A stretch of DNA of 64,000 nucleotides from Marinibacterium sp. (lineage in GTDB: Bacteria > Pseudomonadota > Alphaproteobacteria > Rhodobacterales > Rhodobacteraceae), in the NCBI GenBank assembly GCA_017643305.1, contig JAEPNQ010000001.1, forward strand, positions 1 to 64,000. Direction: 5' to 3'. The notes under the pieces were generated by a model. The model saw only the letters and a list, made by a program, of their open reading frames with translations. It did no database searches and was not told where the DNA came from. The translations under genes were made by a program, and so were the position numbers. Numbering within the stretch: position 1 is the first letter of the stretch; every line of letters begins with the position of its first letter. Shown here in pieces: positions 52,983 through 62,540 of the stretch.

Positions 52983-54152
52983 TTGCACCACCCCTTGCTT
53001 CGCAGCATCTTAGCCTGCTGCTGCCTGTTCATACTGGCGCTGCCAGTCCGTGCATTCGACACCAGCGCCCGTGCCGGTTACGTCGTGGATCAGGGCAGCG
53101 GCACAGTCCTGATGGCCAAGAACGCGGACGAACCCCTGCCTCCCGCGTCGATGTCCAAGTTGATGACGCTGTATGTCGCGTTCGAGGCGCTCCGCGATGG
53201 TCGTCTGTCGCTGGATGAACGGCTGCCTGTCTCCACCCATGCGATGAGCTACAGGGGCTCCACCATGTTCCTCGACACCACCGACAAGGTGACGGTCGAA
53301 GACCTCTTGCGCGGCATCATCGTAATCAGCGGGAATGACGCCTGCGCCGTGATCGCCGAAGCGCTGAGCCCGGATGGGACCGAAGCCGGGTTTGCCCGTT
53401 TCATGACCAAGCGGGCACGCCAGATGGGCATGGAAAACTCGACCTTCACCAACTCCAACGGATGGCCGCAGGCCGGGCACCTGATGTCGGTGCGGGATCT
53501 GGCCATTCTGGCTGAACGCATCATCGTGGACTTCCCCGAATTCTATCCGCTTTTCGCAGAAACCGAATTCGAATTTGACGGCCGCGCTCCCCAGAATACC
53601 CGCAACCGCAACCCGCTGTTGCGGCTGGGCATCGGTGCCGATGGGCTGAAAACCGGCCACACCCAGGCCGCGGGGTATGGCCTGGTGAGTTCCGTAAAAC
53701 AGGGCAATCGGCGTGTCATCTTTGTCCTCGCCGGGCTGGACAGCATCGCCCAGAGAGCAGAGGAGGCAGAGGCGATAGTCAACTGGTCGTTTCGCAACTT
53801 TGTCGAAAAGACCATTGCCAAGAAAGACTACCCCATCGCGCGCGCAAGCGTCTGGATGGGACGCGAGCCGACGGTGACCTTGGTGCCCGCCGAAGACAAG
53901 ACCGCGATGCTGCCCGCACTGGCAGCAAATGATCTGCAGGGTGAGGTGCGCTATATCGGGCCAATCCGTGCGCCGATCGAAAAAGGCCAACAGCTGGGGG
54001 AACTGGTGATCGCGCCCGAGGGCCTATCGGAAATCCGCTTGCCACTGGTCGCAGACCGCGACATCCCGCGCGGCGGGTTCCTGATCCGCTTGGGCACAGC
54101 CGCGCAGTATCTGGTCACCCGGTTCAGTGACGCGCATCAGGGGGCGATGTGA
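52983..54152 (+). CDS. D-alanyl-D-alanine carboxypeptidase (DacA/PBP5 family)
   Basis: Periplasmic serine peptidase of 389 residues that trims the terminal D-Ala from peptidoglycan stems. A signal peptide ends near residue 24 (P-V-R-A). The catalytic motifs are S-M-S-K at 56-59, S-G-N near 117 and K-T-G near 224. A C-terminal beta domain from about 290 and an end without clear amphipathic anchor helix follow. Start is TTG at 52983 behind AGGAGA. It overlaps tmk by 4 nt (GTGA). Confidence 0.94.
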   Translation: MHHPLLRSILACCCLFILALPVRAFDTSARAGYVVDQGSGTVLMAKNADEPLPPASMSKLMTLYVAFEALRDGRLSLDERLPVSTHAMSYRGSTMFLDTTDKVTVEDLLRGIIVISGNDACAVIAEALSPDGTEAGFARFMTKRARQMGMENSTFTNSNGWPQAGHLMSVRDLAILAERIIVDFPEFYPLFAETEFEFDGRAPQNTRNRNPLLRLGIGADGLKTGHTQAAGYGLVSSVKQGNRRVIFVLAGLDSIAQRAEEAEAIVNWSFRNFVEKTIAKKDYPIARASVWMGREPTVTLVPAEDKTAMLPALAANDLQGEVRYIGPIRAPIEKGQQLGELVIAPEGLSEIRLPLVADRDIPRGGFLIRLGTAAQYLVTRFSDAHQGAM

Positions 54153-54775
54153 CCGCTCAAGGCACTTTTATCACGTTCGAAGGCATCGACGGGTCCGGCA
54201 AATCCACGCAGGCCCGGATGCTGGTGGACCGGCTGCGCGACGAAGGTCGGGAGGTGCTGCTGACCCGCGAACCGGGCGGATCGCCGGGGGCCGAAGAAAT
54301 TCGCCGCCTTGTTTTGGAAGGTGACCCGGACCGCTGGTCTGCAGAAACCGAACTGCTGTTGTTTACCGCTGCAAGGCGGGATCATCTGGAACGCACTATC
54401 GAACCGGCGCTTGCGGCCGGCAAAACCGTGATCTGCGACCGCTTTGCCGACAGCACCCGCATGTATCAGGGCCTTTCTCGCGGGGATCTGCGCGCAAAAG
54501 TCGATGTTCTGCACAACCTGATGATCGGGCGGGAACCCAACTTGACCGTCCTGATCGATATGAACCCTGAGACTGGCCTGACCCGCGCCCTCGGGCGGCA
54601 AGGCACCGAAGAACGGTTCGAAGACTTCGGCCCGGACCTGCAACGCCGCATTCGCGCCGGGTTTCTGGACCTTGCCCGTGCCTATCCCGACCGGTTCCGC
54701 GTGATTGTTGGTGGCCGCGACCGGGAATCGGTGGCGGAGGACGTGCACAGGGCGGTAAGCTCCGCCCTACCATGA
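54149..54775 (+). CDS. tmk: Thymidylate kinase
   Basis: Cytoplasmic 208-residue kinase that phosphorylates dTMP to dTDP. P-loop F-E-G-I-D-G-S-G-K-S-T at residues 8-18, the D-R-F-A-D-S segment (DRY-like) near 98, and R-E-P-G-G near 43 are present. The LID region has R-R-D-H near 77. Start GTG at 54149 overlaps the preceding stop, and the stop overlaps holB. This is a typical housekeeping gene. Confidence 0.96.
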   Translation: MTAQGTFITFEGIDGSGKSTQARMLVDRLRDEGREVLLTREPGGSPGAEEIRRLVLEGDPDRWSAETELLLFTAARRDHLERTIEPALAAGKTVICDRFADSTRMYQGLSRGDLRAKVDVLHNLMIGREPNLTVLIDMNPETGLTRALGRQGTEERFEDFGPDLQRRIRAGFLDLARAYPDRFRVIVGGRDRESVAEDVHRAVSSALP

Positions 54776-55893
54776 CTAACGACATCCCAGCCCCGGATCA
54801 GGCCCCCGGTGCCCCGCACCCGCGCGAGGCCGTCCACCTGTTTGGACAGGACAGCGCCGAACGCGCATTTTTGCAGGCCCATGCCGCCGGGCGGCTGCAC
54901 CACGGCTGGCTGCTGACCGGACCGCGTGGGGTTGGTAAGGCCACGTTAGCGTGGCGTATCGCGCGGTTCCTTCTGGCCACACCGCCTACGGAGGATGATG
55001 GGCTGTTTGGCGCGCACCCACCGCCGGAGACGCTGGAGATCTCCCCCGATCACTCGGTTGCGCACAGGATGTTGGCGGGGTCCGAACCCGGGCTGGCCTG
55101 CATCACCCGCACGCCCAACGAAAAGACCGACCGGCTGCGTGACAATATCGTGGTGGAAGATATCCGTAAGCTGGGCCGCTTCTTTGGTCTGTCGGCAACA
55201 GATGGAGGGCATCGTGTGGTGATCGTCGACGCAGCCGACGACATGAACGTATCCGCCGCCAACGCCTTGCTCAAAATGCTGGAAGAACCACCAGCGCGTA
55301 CCACACTTCTGCTGATCTCGCACCAGCCCTCGCGCCTGTTACCCACAATCCGCTCCCGGTGTCGGACGCTGCGTCTGTCGGGATTATCGCCACAGGCTCT
55401 GGCCGCCGCGCTGGCGCAGGCCGAAGTGGAGCTACCTCCAGAAAACGATGCTCTGGCCGCTCTCGCGCGCGGATCTGCGGGTAACGCGCTGCGGCTTATG
55501 TCGCTGGGCGGGCTGGAAATTTACGCTGAACTGATCGCCATTCTCGGCACGATGCCACGGATGGACCGCATCCGTGCACTGGCCCTTGCCGAAGCCGCCG
55601 CCCAGCGCAATGCGTCCGACCAGTTCCACCTGTTGCTGGACCTCGCCGACATCTTGCTGGCGAGGCTGGCGCGTACCGGGGCCTGTGGTATGCCGCCTAC
55701 ACCCGAAGCCGCCCCTGGCGAAGCTGAAATTCTGAGCAGATTGTCCTCCACCCCGGCCCGGGGCCGCGATTGGGCCGACATCGCGACCCAGATCAGCAAT
55801 CGGGCGCGCCATGGCGTGGCGGTCAACCTTGACCCTGCCGCACTGGTGCTGGATACGGTCTTCAAGATGCAGGATGTTGCCAACCGCCCATGA
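54772..55893 (+). CDS. holB: DNA polymerase III subunit delta'
   Basis: Clamp-loader subunit of 373 residues. AAA+ features: a modified P-loop G-P-R-G-V-G-K-A-T near 45, V-V-I-V-D-A-A-D-D-M (Walker B region) near 146, N-A-L-L-K-M-L-E-E-P-P near 162, and the S-R-C sensor near 195. The zinc-binding cysteines of many delta' proteins are not seen. The tmk-holB-tatD order supports the name. Both ends overlap neighbours by 4 nt. Confidence 0.94.
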   Translation: MTNDIPAPDQAPGAPHPREAVHLFGQDSAERAFLQAHAAGRLHHGWLLTGPRGVGKATLAWRIARFLLATPPTEDDGLFGAHPPPETLEISPDHSVAHRMLAGSEPGLACITRTPNEKTDRLRDNIVVEDIRKLGRFFGLSATDGGHRVVIVDAADDMNVSAANALLKMLEEPPARTTLLLISHQPSRLLPTIRSRCRTLRLSGLSPQALAAALAQAEVELPPENDALAALARGSAGNALRLMSLGGLEIYAELIAILGTMPRMDRIRALALAEAAAQRNASDQFHLLLDLADILLARLARTGACGMPPTPEAAPGEAEILSRLSSTPARGRDWADIATQISNRARHGVAVNLDPAALVLDTVFKMQDVANRP

Positions 55894-56696
55894 CCGAGAC
55901 ACACAAAATTACCGACAGCCATTGCCACCTCGATTTCCCCGATTTTGAAGGTCAGTTGGACGAATTTGTCGCCCGCGCCGAACGTGCCGGGGTGACCCGC
56001 ATGGTCACGATCTGCACCAAGCTGGTAAATGAGCCGCAGGTGCGGGCAATTGCCGAAACCTACGCCAACATCTACTACGCCGTAGGCACTCACCCGATGA
56101 GCGCGGCAGACCAACCACTGGTCACGGTAGACGATCTGGTGGCGCTGGCGCAGCACCCCAAGATGGTAGGCATCGGCGAGACCGGGCTGGATTACCACTA
56201 TACCGCCGAAAGTGAAGAGATACAGCAAACCTCCCTGCGCATCCATATAGAGGCCGCACGCTGTACCGGTTTGCCGCTGATCATTCATGCCCGCGCGGCG
56301 GATGACGACATGGCGCGCATCCTTACCGAAGAGCACGCCAATGGCGCTTATTCCTGCGTGATGCATTGCTTTTCCTCCAGCGCGGAACTGGCGCGCGCGG
56401 CGCTGGATCTGGGGTTCTACCTGTCGATGTCCGGCATTGCCGCCTTTCCCAAAAGCCACAATTTGCGCGACATCTTTGCCGCCGCTCCAGTGGACCGCAT
56501 TCTTGTAGAGACCGACGCGCCCTACCTCGCCCCGCCCCCACACCGGGGCAAGCGAAATGAACCCGCCTATGTGGCGCACACCGCGCGGATCGGGGCAGAT
56601 GTGTTCGGCATGGACTATGCCGATTTCGCAGCGCAGACGCAGGACAATTTCGACCGGTTGTTCACCAAGGCCGCGCGCACAAAGGCAGCTGCCTGA
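55890..56696 (+). CDS. TatD-family metal-dependent hydrolase (YcfH-like)
   Basis: TIM-barrel DNase-like hydrolase of 268 residues. Metal ligands: D-S-H-C-H-L-D near 9-15, Glu in G-E-T-G-L-D-Y near 96, His in I-H-A-R near 132, His in H-C-F near 157, and Asp in E-T-D-A-P-Y near 209. Such proteins degrade DNA or act in D-aminoacyl quality control. It overlaps holB and abuts the MBL gene. Confidence 0.94.
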   Translation: MTETHKITDSHCHLDFPDFEGQLDEFVARAERAGVTRMVTICTKLVNEPQVRAIAETYANIYYAVGTHPMSAADQPLVTVDDLVALAQHPKMVGIGETGLDYHYTAESEEIQQTSLRIHIEAARCTGLPLIIHARAADDDMARILTEEHANGAYSCVMHCFSSSAELARAALDLGFYLSMSGIAAFPKSHNLRDIFAAAPVDRILVETDAPYLAPPPHRGKRNEPAYVAHTARIGADVFGMDYADFAAQTQDNFDRLFTKAARTKAAA

Positions 56697-57493
56697 TGGC
56701 GACGATCCGGTTTACGATACTCGGCTGCGGGTCGTCTGGCGGCGTGCCACGACTGGGCGGCGTCTGGGGTGATTGCGACCCGAACAACCCCAAGAATAAT
56801 CGCCGCCGTTGTTCCATGCTTGTGGAACGCGACGGGCCAAATGGCACCACCACGGTGTTGATCGACACAACACCTGACCTGCGCAACCAGTTGCTGGACA
56901 CCGGCACAGGGCGACTGGACGGCGTGGTCTGGACCCATTCACATGCCGACCACGTGCATGGCATCGACGACCTGCGCATGATCGTGTTCAACATGCGCGC
57001 TCGCCTGCCCGTTTGGGCCGATGGCGACACGCAGAATGCTCTACTCAGCCGGTTCGGCTATGCGTTTGTACAACCCGAAGGCTCCCCCTATCCGCCGATC
57101 CTTAATATGAAGACCATCAGCGGCGCGTTTGAAATCAACGGACCCGGCGGACCGATCCCTTTCAAATCTTTCCGTGTCGGACACGGGTCGATCGACTCGC
57201 TTGGTTTCAGGATCGGAGGGCTGGCATACCTGCCAGACGTAGCCGAAATTTACGACGCCGCATGGGAAGATCTGCGGGACCTCGACATCTGGATCCTGGA
57301 CGCTCTGCGCCGATCGCCGCACCCGACCCATTCGCATTTGGAACAATCGCTGGAATGGATCGCCCGTGCCGCGCCACGTCAGGGCATCCTAACCAACATG
57401 CATATCGACCTAGACTACGATATCGTACGGGATGAAACCCCCGACAACGTGATCCCAGCTTATGACGGCATGACCCTGAGCCTGGAGATCTGA
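56696..57493 (+). CDS. MBL-fold hydrolase, PhnP-like phosphodiesterase
   Basis: Metallo-hydrolase of 265 residues related to phosphoribosyl cyclic phosphate phosphodiesterase PhnP. It begins L-G-C-G-S-S-G-G-V-P-R, has T-H-S-H-A-D-H near 80-86, V-G-H-G near 162 and Y-L-P-D-V near 179 where an Asp bridges the metals, and N-M-H near 232. No phosphonate genes are near; in this group the gene usually follows tatD. Its start is one base inside the tatD stop. Confidence 0.9.
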   Translation: MATIRFTILGCGSSGGVPRLGGVWGDCDPNNPKNNRRRCSMLVERDGPNGTTTVLIDTTPDLRNQLLDTGTGRLDGVVWTHSHADHVHGIDDLRMIVFNMRARLPVWADGDTQNALLSRFGYAFVQPEGSPYPPILNMKTISGAFEINGPGGPIPFKSFRVGHGSIDSLGFRIGGLAYLPDVAEIYDAAWEDLRDLDIWILDALRRSPHPTHSHLEQSLEWIARAAPRQGILTNMHIDLDYDIVRDETPDNVIPAYDGMTLSLEI

Positions 57494-57498
57494 CCTAA

Positions 57499-58428
57499 AT
57501 GCAAGCGCTGATCGACGTCGTTCTGCCCGTCTTTCTGGTTATCGGCGCAGGGTTCGCCGCGTTTCGGTTCAAGTATTTCGACAGTAGCCATGTCGACGGG
57601 TTGATGAAATTCGCCCAGGGCCTTGCTATCCCTTTCATGTTGTTCCTGGCCATCTCGGGACTAGACCTGCGGGCCGGTTTCGATCCGGGTTTGCTGGCCA
57701 GCTTCTATGGCGGCGCCACCATTTGTTTTCTGCTTGGCCTCTTCGGATCCCGCGCGTTGTTCGGTCGCGACTGGGAAGATTGTGTGGCCATCGGTTTTGC
57801 CTGTCTCTTTTCAAACTCGGTCCTGCTGGGCCTGCCGATCACCGAACGCGCCTATGGGCCCGATGCGCTGACCGGAAACTTTGCCATCGTCGCTCTGCAC
57901 GCGCCGTTCTGCTACGGGCTGGGCATCACGGTGATGGAGATCGTCAAGAACCGCGGCAAGGGCGGGGGTGCAATTCTGACCGCTGTTGTCGGGTCCACCT
58001 TCAAGAACGCACTGCTTTTGGCGATAGCGCTGGGTTTTGTATTCAATCTGCTATCCATACCGATCCACAACACGGTCAGCGAAGCACTGGCCATTGTGGG
58101 CCGTGCTGGGCTGCCCTGCGCGCTGGTCGCGCTTGGAGGCATCCTTGCGCAATTCCGGCCTGAAGGCGACCTGCGCGTCATCGCCTCGGTGGTCGTAATC
58201 TCGCTGCTGGTACATCCGGTGCTGGTCTGGAGCTTTGGCACCATGGTCAGCCTGCCGCAGGACCTGTTCCGTTCCGCGGTACTGACCTCAGCCATGGCCC
58301 CGGGGGTGAACGCCTATATCTTTGCCAGCATGTATGGTCGGGCCACCCGTGTGGCGGCCTCTTCGGTCCTGATATCAACGGCAGCTTCCGTGCTGACGGT
58401 TTGGGTCTGGCTAAGCCTGCTGCCGTAA
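57499..58428 (+). CDS. AEC-family (auxin efflux carrier-like) permease
   Basis: Membrane protein of 309 residues with ten hydrophobic segments in two inverted halves. The marks are V-L-P-V-F-L-V-I-G-A-G-F at the start, F-S-N-S-V-L-L-G-L-P near 110 and the A-P-G-V-N-A-Y-I-F-A segment near 272. AEC carriers move malonate, malate or other organic acids. It follows the MBL gene by 5 nt, so it may be read from the same message. Confidence 0.92.
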   Translation: MQALIDVVLPVFLVIGAGFAAFRFKYFDSSHVDGLMKFAQGLAIPFMLFLAISGLDLRAGFDPGLLASFYGGATICFLLGLFGSRALFGRDWEDCVAIGFACLFSNSVLLGLPITERAYGPDALTGNFAIVALHAPFCYGLGITVMEIVKNRGKGGGAILTAVVGSTFKNALLLAIALGFVFNLLSIPIHNTVSEALAIVGRAGLPCALVALGGILAQFRPEGDLRVIASVVVISLLVHPVLVWSFGTMVSLPQDLFRSAVLTSAMAPGVNAYIFASMYGRATRVAASSVLISTAASVLTVWVWLSLLP

Positions 58429-58435
58429 TCGGCAA

Positions 58436-58930
58436 TCACGGCATCAAAACCTGCGACCGGTCAAAAGAGACCGCATCAGTGCCCAGATCGTCGTAAGTGA
58501 TCTGAACATCAATCGACTGGACTGATCCGAGTTCAAAGGACCGGTATGGCAACCCATCCTGTTCCAGCACGACACCCGGCATCGGCTGGTCCATATGACA
58601 GTCTGGCAGTGGCCAGACATCCGGTGCAGCACCATTGATGCCCACGCGCATTTCCAAAAGGCCGCAGCGCCACGTCCATAGGTGGGTGACATAGACCAGA
58701 TCCTTGCCATCGAATTCCCGCACGGCGATCCAAGTGCCTTTCGTGGCGTTCAGGATGGGGCGCACTTCTGTCGCGGTTGTGAATTTGCCGCTGGGCTCCT
58801 GCGGTTCGGCCACCAGGGCGGTGGGTTCCGTTGCTTCGACCTGCGCCGTAGCTTCCGATTTGGTCGCCTCGCTGCTGCTATCCCCATGTATGGCCAGCGC
58901 CAAGATTACCAAAAAAATCAAGCATCGCAC
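58436..58930 (-). CDS. Exported hypothetical protein
   Basis: A 164-residue protein with an N-terminal signal-like hydrophobic stretch (C-L-I-F-L-V-I-L-A-L-A-I), an acidic Glu/Ala/Thr linker, then a domain with two Cys (W-R-C-G-L-L and L-P-D-C-H-M-D) that may form a disulfide. I do not recognise the family. It is convergent with the AEC gene, 7 nt between stops. Confidence 0.7.
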   Translation of the reverse strand: MRCLIFLVILALAIHGDSSSEATKSEATAQVEATEPTALVAEPQEPSGKFTTATEVRPILNATKGTWIAVREFDGKDLVYVTHLWTWRCGLLEMRVGINGAAPDVWPLPDCHMDQPMPGVVLEQDGLPYRSFELGSVQSIDVQITYDDLGTDAVSFDRSQVLMP

Positions 58931-59037
58931 CTATCCAATTTCTGTTCAATTCAATCCGACCAAGGGGTGTTGCCGGCCCATCGCCCGGGTATACTAGGAC
59001 AAAGAGCAGTCGCCCACAGGCGCGGACAGATCCGACT

Positions 59038-60042
59038 ATGGCAAAGAAAACGGCAACCGGCAAAACCTTAAACATCGTGATCGTCGGTCAGGCGGGCCGC
59101 CTGCAATACGAGGCCATCCTCTTCGCCGCGTCGCTGCGGCGGTTTTCCACTAGCTTCAAAGGTCGGCTGTTTGTGGCCGTACCACAGGCCGGACCAGCCT
59201 GGGGTCATGACCCGTCCATCCGGCAGTCCGATGTGCTGACCGTGCTGGAGGAGCTGGGTGCGGAAATATTGCCATTCGAGTCATGCGTGTTTGGCCAGAG
59301 CTATCAATACGGCAACAAGATCGAAGCCCTGCTGGCGATGCCGGAAGGCGAACCTTTCGTGTTTTTTGACACGGATACGCTGGTACTGTCTGACATCACC
59401 TCTGTTCCGTTTGATTTCAACCGCCCCACTGCCTCGCTGCGCCGCGAGGGCACCTGGCCCACGATTGAACTTTACGGACCAGGCTACTCCGCTATCTGGA
59501 AATCGCTCTATGACCGGTTTGGACTGGATTTCGAAACCAGCCTCGAGCCGGCCTGGCCTGATGAATTCTGGCGGCGCTATCTTTATTTCAATGCCGGGTT
59601 CTTCTTTTACAAATGCCCCCGTGCGTTTGGCACGCGGTTTGTGACCTATGCCCGCTCGGTCCGGGACAACCCACCGCCGGAGCTGGTCTGCCAATCGCTC
59701 AATCCCTGGCTGGATCAGGTGGTTCTACCACTTGTGATCCATGGTCTGGGCGGCGGGCGCGATACCCTGCCTGACGGTATGCTGGATGGCTCCGTTACCT
59801 GCCACTATCGCTTGCTGCCGCTGCTGTACGCCCGGGAAGACGATGCCGTGGTCGAGGCGCTGGAAGAGGTGGCTGCACCAAACAAGATCAAGAAGGTTCT
59901 GAAGGCCTATGAACCGATGAAGCGGATGATCTACCAGAAACGCGGCCACAAAGTACGGGCACTGTTTGACCGGGACAACCTGCCGCGCAAGGAACAGGCC
60001 ATTCGCAATCGCATAAAATCCGAAGGGTTCTGGATGCGGTGA
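59038..60042 (+). CDS. Glycosyltransferase-like protein
   Basis: Soluble 334-residue protein with a GT-A-like layout. I-V-I-V-G-Q-A-G near residue 15 opens the nucleotide-binding half and F-F-D-T-D-T-L-V-L near 107-115 contains a D-x-D metal motif; N-A-G-F-F-F-Y-K near 187 is also typical of GT8-like enzymes. The donor sugar and target are unknown. No other polysaccharide genes are nearby. Confidence 0.75.
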   Translation: MAKKTATGKTLNIVIVGQAGRLQYEAILFAASLRRFSTSFKGRLFVAVPQAGPAWGHDPSIRQSDVLTVLEELGAEILPFESCVFGQSYQYGNKIEALLAMPEGEPFVFFDTDTLVLSDITSVPFDFNRPTASLRREGTWPTIELYGPGYSAIWKSLYDRFGLDFETSLEPAWPDEFWRRYLYFNAGFFFYKCPRAFGTRFVTYARSVRDNPPPELVCQSLNPWLDQVVLPLVIHGLGGGRDTLPDGMLDGSVTCHYRLLPLLYAREDDAVVEALEEVAAPNKIKKVLKAYEPMKRMIYQKRGHKVRALFDRDNLPRKEQAIRNRIKSEGFWMR

Positions 60043-60370
60043 CCCGTGCTCCGCCCTGCCTTGGCACGTGTGTGTTCCTGCTGTCCGACATCCACAACCG
60101 CAGCACGCTAACGTTATAGGCAGAGACCCCAAATGTTGCGGTCTCCGGAACCAAAGCTGTTTGGCATATGTCGGTTTTGCATATGTTGACGGGCGGATGC
60201 ACCGGACACGGGCGCAGCGGCGTGCGCCGTCTGCTCATGTTTTCAAAACATTCGCTAGTTTCAGGATCAGGCCACGCAAGCCTCTGCTGCCGTTTAATCC
60301 GCAATCCAAGATTGTCCTTGCGGCGGCTTTGCCCTAACCGTGTCGCAAACACAAAGTGATGGAGTTTTCG
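60043..60370. other. Intergenic region upstream of metY
   Basis: About 330 bases that must hold the metY promoter. I looked for a SAM-II or SAM-V riboswitch, common before this gene in alphaproteobacteria, but did not find the conserved blocks. No terminator with T-run is evident either. Confidence 0.45.
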
Positions 60371-61666
60371 ATGACCACAGATGGCCCAACCTACGGCTTC
60401 GACACGCTGCAAATCCACGCTGGTGCCCGACCGGACCCGGCAACGGGTGCCCGGCAGACGCCGATCTACCAGACTACCGCATACGTGTTCCGTGATGCCG
60501 AACATGCGGCTGCGTTGTTCAATCTGCAGGAAGTCGGCTTTATCTATTCCCGTCTGACCAACCCCACCATCGCAGTGCTGCAGGAACGCATCGCGACGCT
60601 GGAAGGCGGCGTTGGCGCGGTTTGCTGTTCATCGGGTCACGCAGCGCAGATCATGGCGCTTTTCCCGCTGATGCAACCGGGGATGAACGTGGTGGCCTCC
60701 ACCCGGCTTTATGGCGGCACGGTTACCCAGTTCAGCCAAACGATTAAACGCTTTGGCTGGTCGGCAACCTTCGTGGATTTCGACGACTTGGACGCCGTAA
60801 AGGCTGCCATTGACGACAACACCCGAGCTGTATTCTGCGAATCCATTGCCAACCCGGGCGGCTACATCACCGATTTGGATGCCGTTGGAAAAATCGCAAA
60901 TGACGCCGGTCTTCCGCTGGTGGTCGATAATACCTCGGCCACGCCATACCTGTGCCGCCCGATTGAACATGGCGCGACGCTGGTCGTGCATTCGACTACC
61001 AAATACCTAACCGGCAACGGCACCGTGACCGGCGGCTGCGTGGTCGACACTGGCACGTTCGACTGGTCGGCCAGCGACAAGTTTCCTTCGCTCAGCCAGC
61101 CCGAGCCCGCGTATCACGGGCTGAAATTCCACGAAACCTTTGGTCCGCTGGCCTATACTTTCCACGGCATCGCCATCGGCCTGCGCGACCTGGGGATGAC
61201 GATGAACCCCCAGGCCGCGCATTACACGCTGATGGGGATTGAAACCCTGTCGCTTCGGATGCAGCGCCATGTGGAAAACGCCGAGAAAATCGCAGCCTGG
61301 TTGGAAAACGACCCGCGCATCGATTTTGTCACCTATGCAGGCCTGCCGTCATCGCCCTATTCGGACCGGATGAAAACGATCTGCCCGAAAGGTGCAGGTG
61401 CTCTGTTCACGGTTGGGGTCAAGGGCGGATATGACGCCTGCGTAAAACTGGTGAACACGCTGGAAATCTTCAGCCACGTCGCAAACCTCGGCGATGCGCG
61501 GTCGCTGATCATCCATGCCGCCTCCACCACACACCGGCAGCTGACGCCGGACCAGCAGGAAGCTGCAGGGGCGGCGCCCAATGTTGTCCGTATATCCATC
61601 GGCATCGAGGACGCAGATGACCTGATCGATGATCTGGATCGCGCACTTGCGGCTGCTTGTGGCTAA
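60371..61666 (+). CDS. metY: O-acetylhomoserine aminocarboxypropyltransferase (sulfhydrylase)
   Basis: PLP enzyme of 431 residues that makes homocysteine from O-acetylhomoserine and sulfide. The Schiff-base Lys is Lys211 in H-S-T-T-K-Y-L-T-G; the cofactor phosphate loop is C-C-S-S-G-H-A-A near 82, and the Y-S-R-L-T-N-P-T segment near 60 supplies Tyr and Arg from the partner subunit. The length of 431 residues fits MetY rather than the shorter cystathionine enzymes. I start at the ATG at 60371 because GGAG stands upstream; GTG and ATG codons at 60356 and 60359 are in frame. Confidence 0.93.
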   Translation: MTTDGPTYGFDTLQIHAGARPDPATGARQTPIYQTTAYVFRDAEHAAALFNLQEVGFIYSRLTNPTIAVLQERIATLEGGVGAVCCSSGHAAQIMALFPLMQPGMNVVASTRLYGGTVTQFSQTIKRFGWSATFVDFDDLDAVKAAIDDNTRAVFCESIANPGGYITDLDAVGKIANDAGLPLVVDNTSATPYLCRPIEHGATLVVHSTTKYLTGNGTVTGGCVVDTGTFDWSASDKFPSLSQPEPAYHGLKFHETFGPLAYTFHGIAIGLRDLGMTMNPQAAHYTLMGIETLSLRMQRHVENAEKIAAWLENDPRIDFVTYAGLPSSPYSDRMKTICPKGAGALFTVGVKGGYDACVKLVNTLEIFSHVANLGDARSLIIHAASTTHRQLTPDQQEAAGAAPNVVRISIGIEDADDLIDDLDRALAAACG

Positions 61667-61686
61667 GGCCGTCTTGCCATCGGCAA

Positions 61687-62385
61687 TCATTCGCCGATGG
61701 CGAACACCATCGTAACATTGGCCTGAACGGTCATCTCCCCGCCCGCGATCGGCATACCGCTGCTGCGGGCGGCTGCGGCCTCCATCATAAGCGGCTGCAC
61801 CCCTCCGCCGATGTCCGAGATCGACTGGACCGGTCCCAACGGCACCCCTGCAGCCTCCGCCAGAAGGGCTGCACGGGCCATGGCATCGGCCACCGCAGCG
61901 CGCCGTGCGTCGTCTTTCAGAGGGGCGGGGTCCTGCAAACCAAACTGCAAACGATCGAACCGGTTGCCACCTTCTTCCAGCACCGTGTCGAGGATCGGAC
62001 CCAGCGCATCAAGGTCGCGAATACGCACCATGACGGTGTTGCTGGCCGTAAAGCCCGATATTTCCGGATCATTCTTGCTGACCGACGACTGGTTCGACCA
62101 CAGCGGCTTCAGTGTCAGCTGCCGGGTCTGGATGTCTGTTGGGGCGATCCCGGCCTTGTTCAATGCCTCCAGAATACTTGTGACATTGGCTGAAACCACG
62201 GCCATAGCCGCGCTGGCTTCCCTGTCGGCATTGGTCACGCCCAGAGTTATTGTGGCCATGTCCGGTTTGGCCGCAACCTCCCCGTATCCGGTCACGGTGA
62301 TTACCCGTGGCTCATTCGCCCAAGCGACCGATGCGGCCAGAAACAGCGCCGCAATCGCTGCTGCAACCGAAACAATCCGAACCAT
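61687..62385 (-). CDS. SIMPL-domain (DUF541) exported protein
   Basis: Periplasmic protein of 232 residues. A signal peptide ends at A-W-A-N near residue 22. The mature part follows the SIMPL family: V-T-G-Y-G-E-V, then K-P-D-M-A-T-I-T-L-G-V, and G-G-N-R-F-D-R-L-Q-F in the middle. Relatives form oligomeric rings and affect oxidative stress resistance, but the function is not settled. Start ATG at 62385 follows GGAGGAAAA. Convergent with metY. Confidence 0.9.
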   Translation of the reverse strand: MVRIVSVAAAIAALFLAASVAWANEPRVITVTGYGEVAAKPDMATITLGVTNADREASAAMAVVSANVTSILEALNKAGIAPTDIQTRQLTLKPLWSNQSSVSKNDPEISGFTASNTVMVRIRDLDALGPILDTVLEEGGNRFDRLQFGLQDPAPLKDDARRAAVADAMARAALLAEAAGVPLGPVQSISDIGGGVQPLMMEAAAARSSGMPIAGGEMTVQANVTMVFAIGE

Positions 62386-62540
62386 GCTTTTCCTCCGTTT
62401 CCAGATCCGAGCATCCGACAAGCCAACCCATGACACAAGCGTCGGATTGTCTTATACTTTCCTTCGGCGGACTGCTGCTTTAAACCGAGCTTTGGGGAGG
62501 AGCATCTCCGCTTATTTGTATTGATTTCGCACGGGACCAA

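Noticed and set aside
60043-60370. Possible SAM-binding riboswitch before metY
   Set aside because: Expected from genes of this type in alphaproteobacteria, but the conserved SAM-II and SAM-V sequence blocks are not present by eye.
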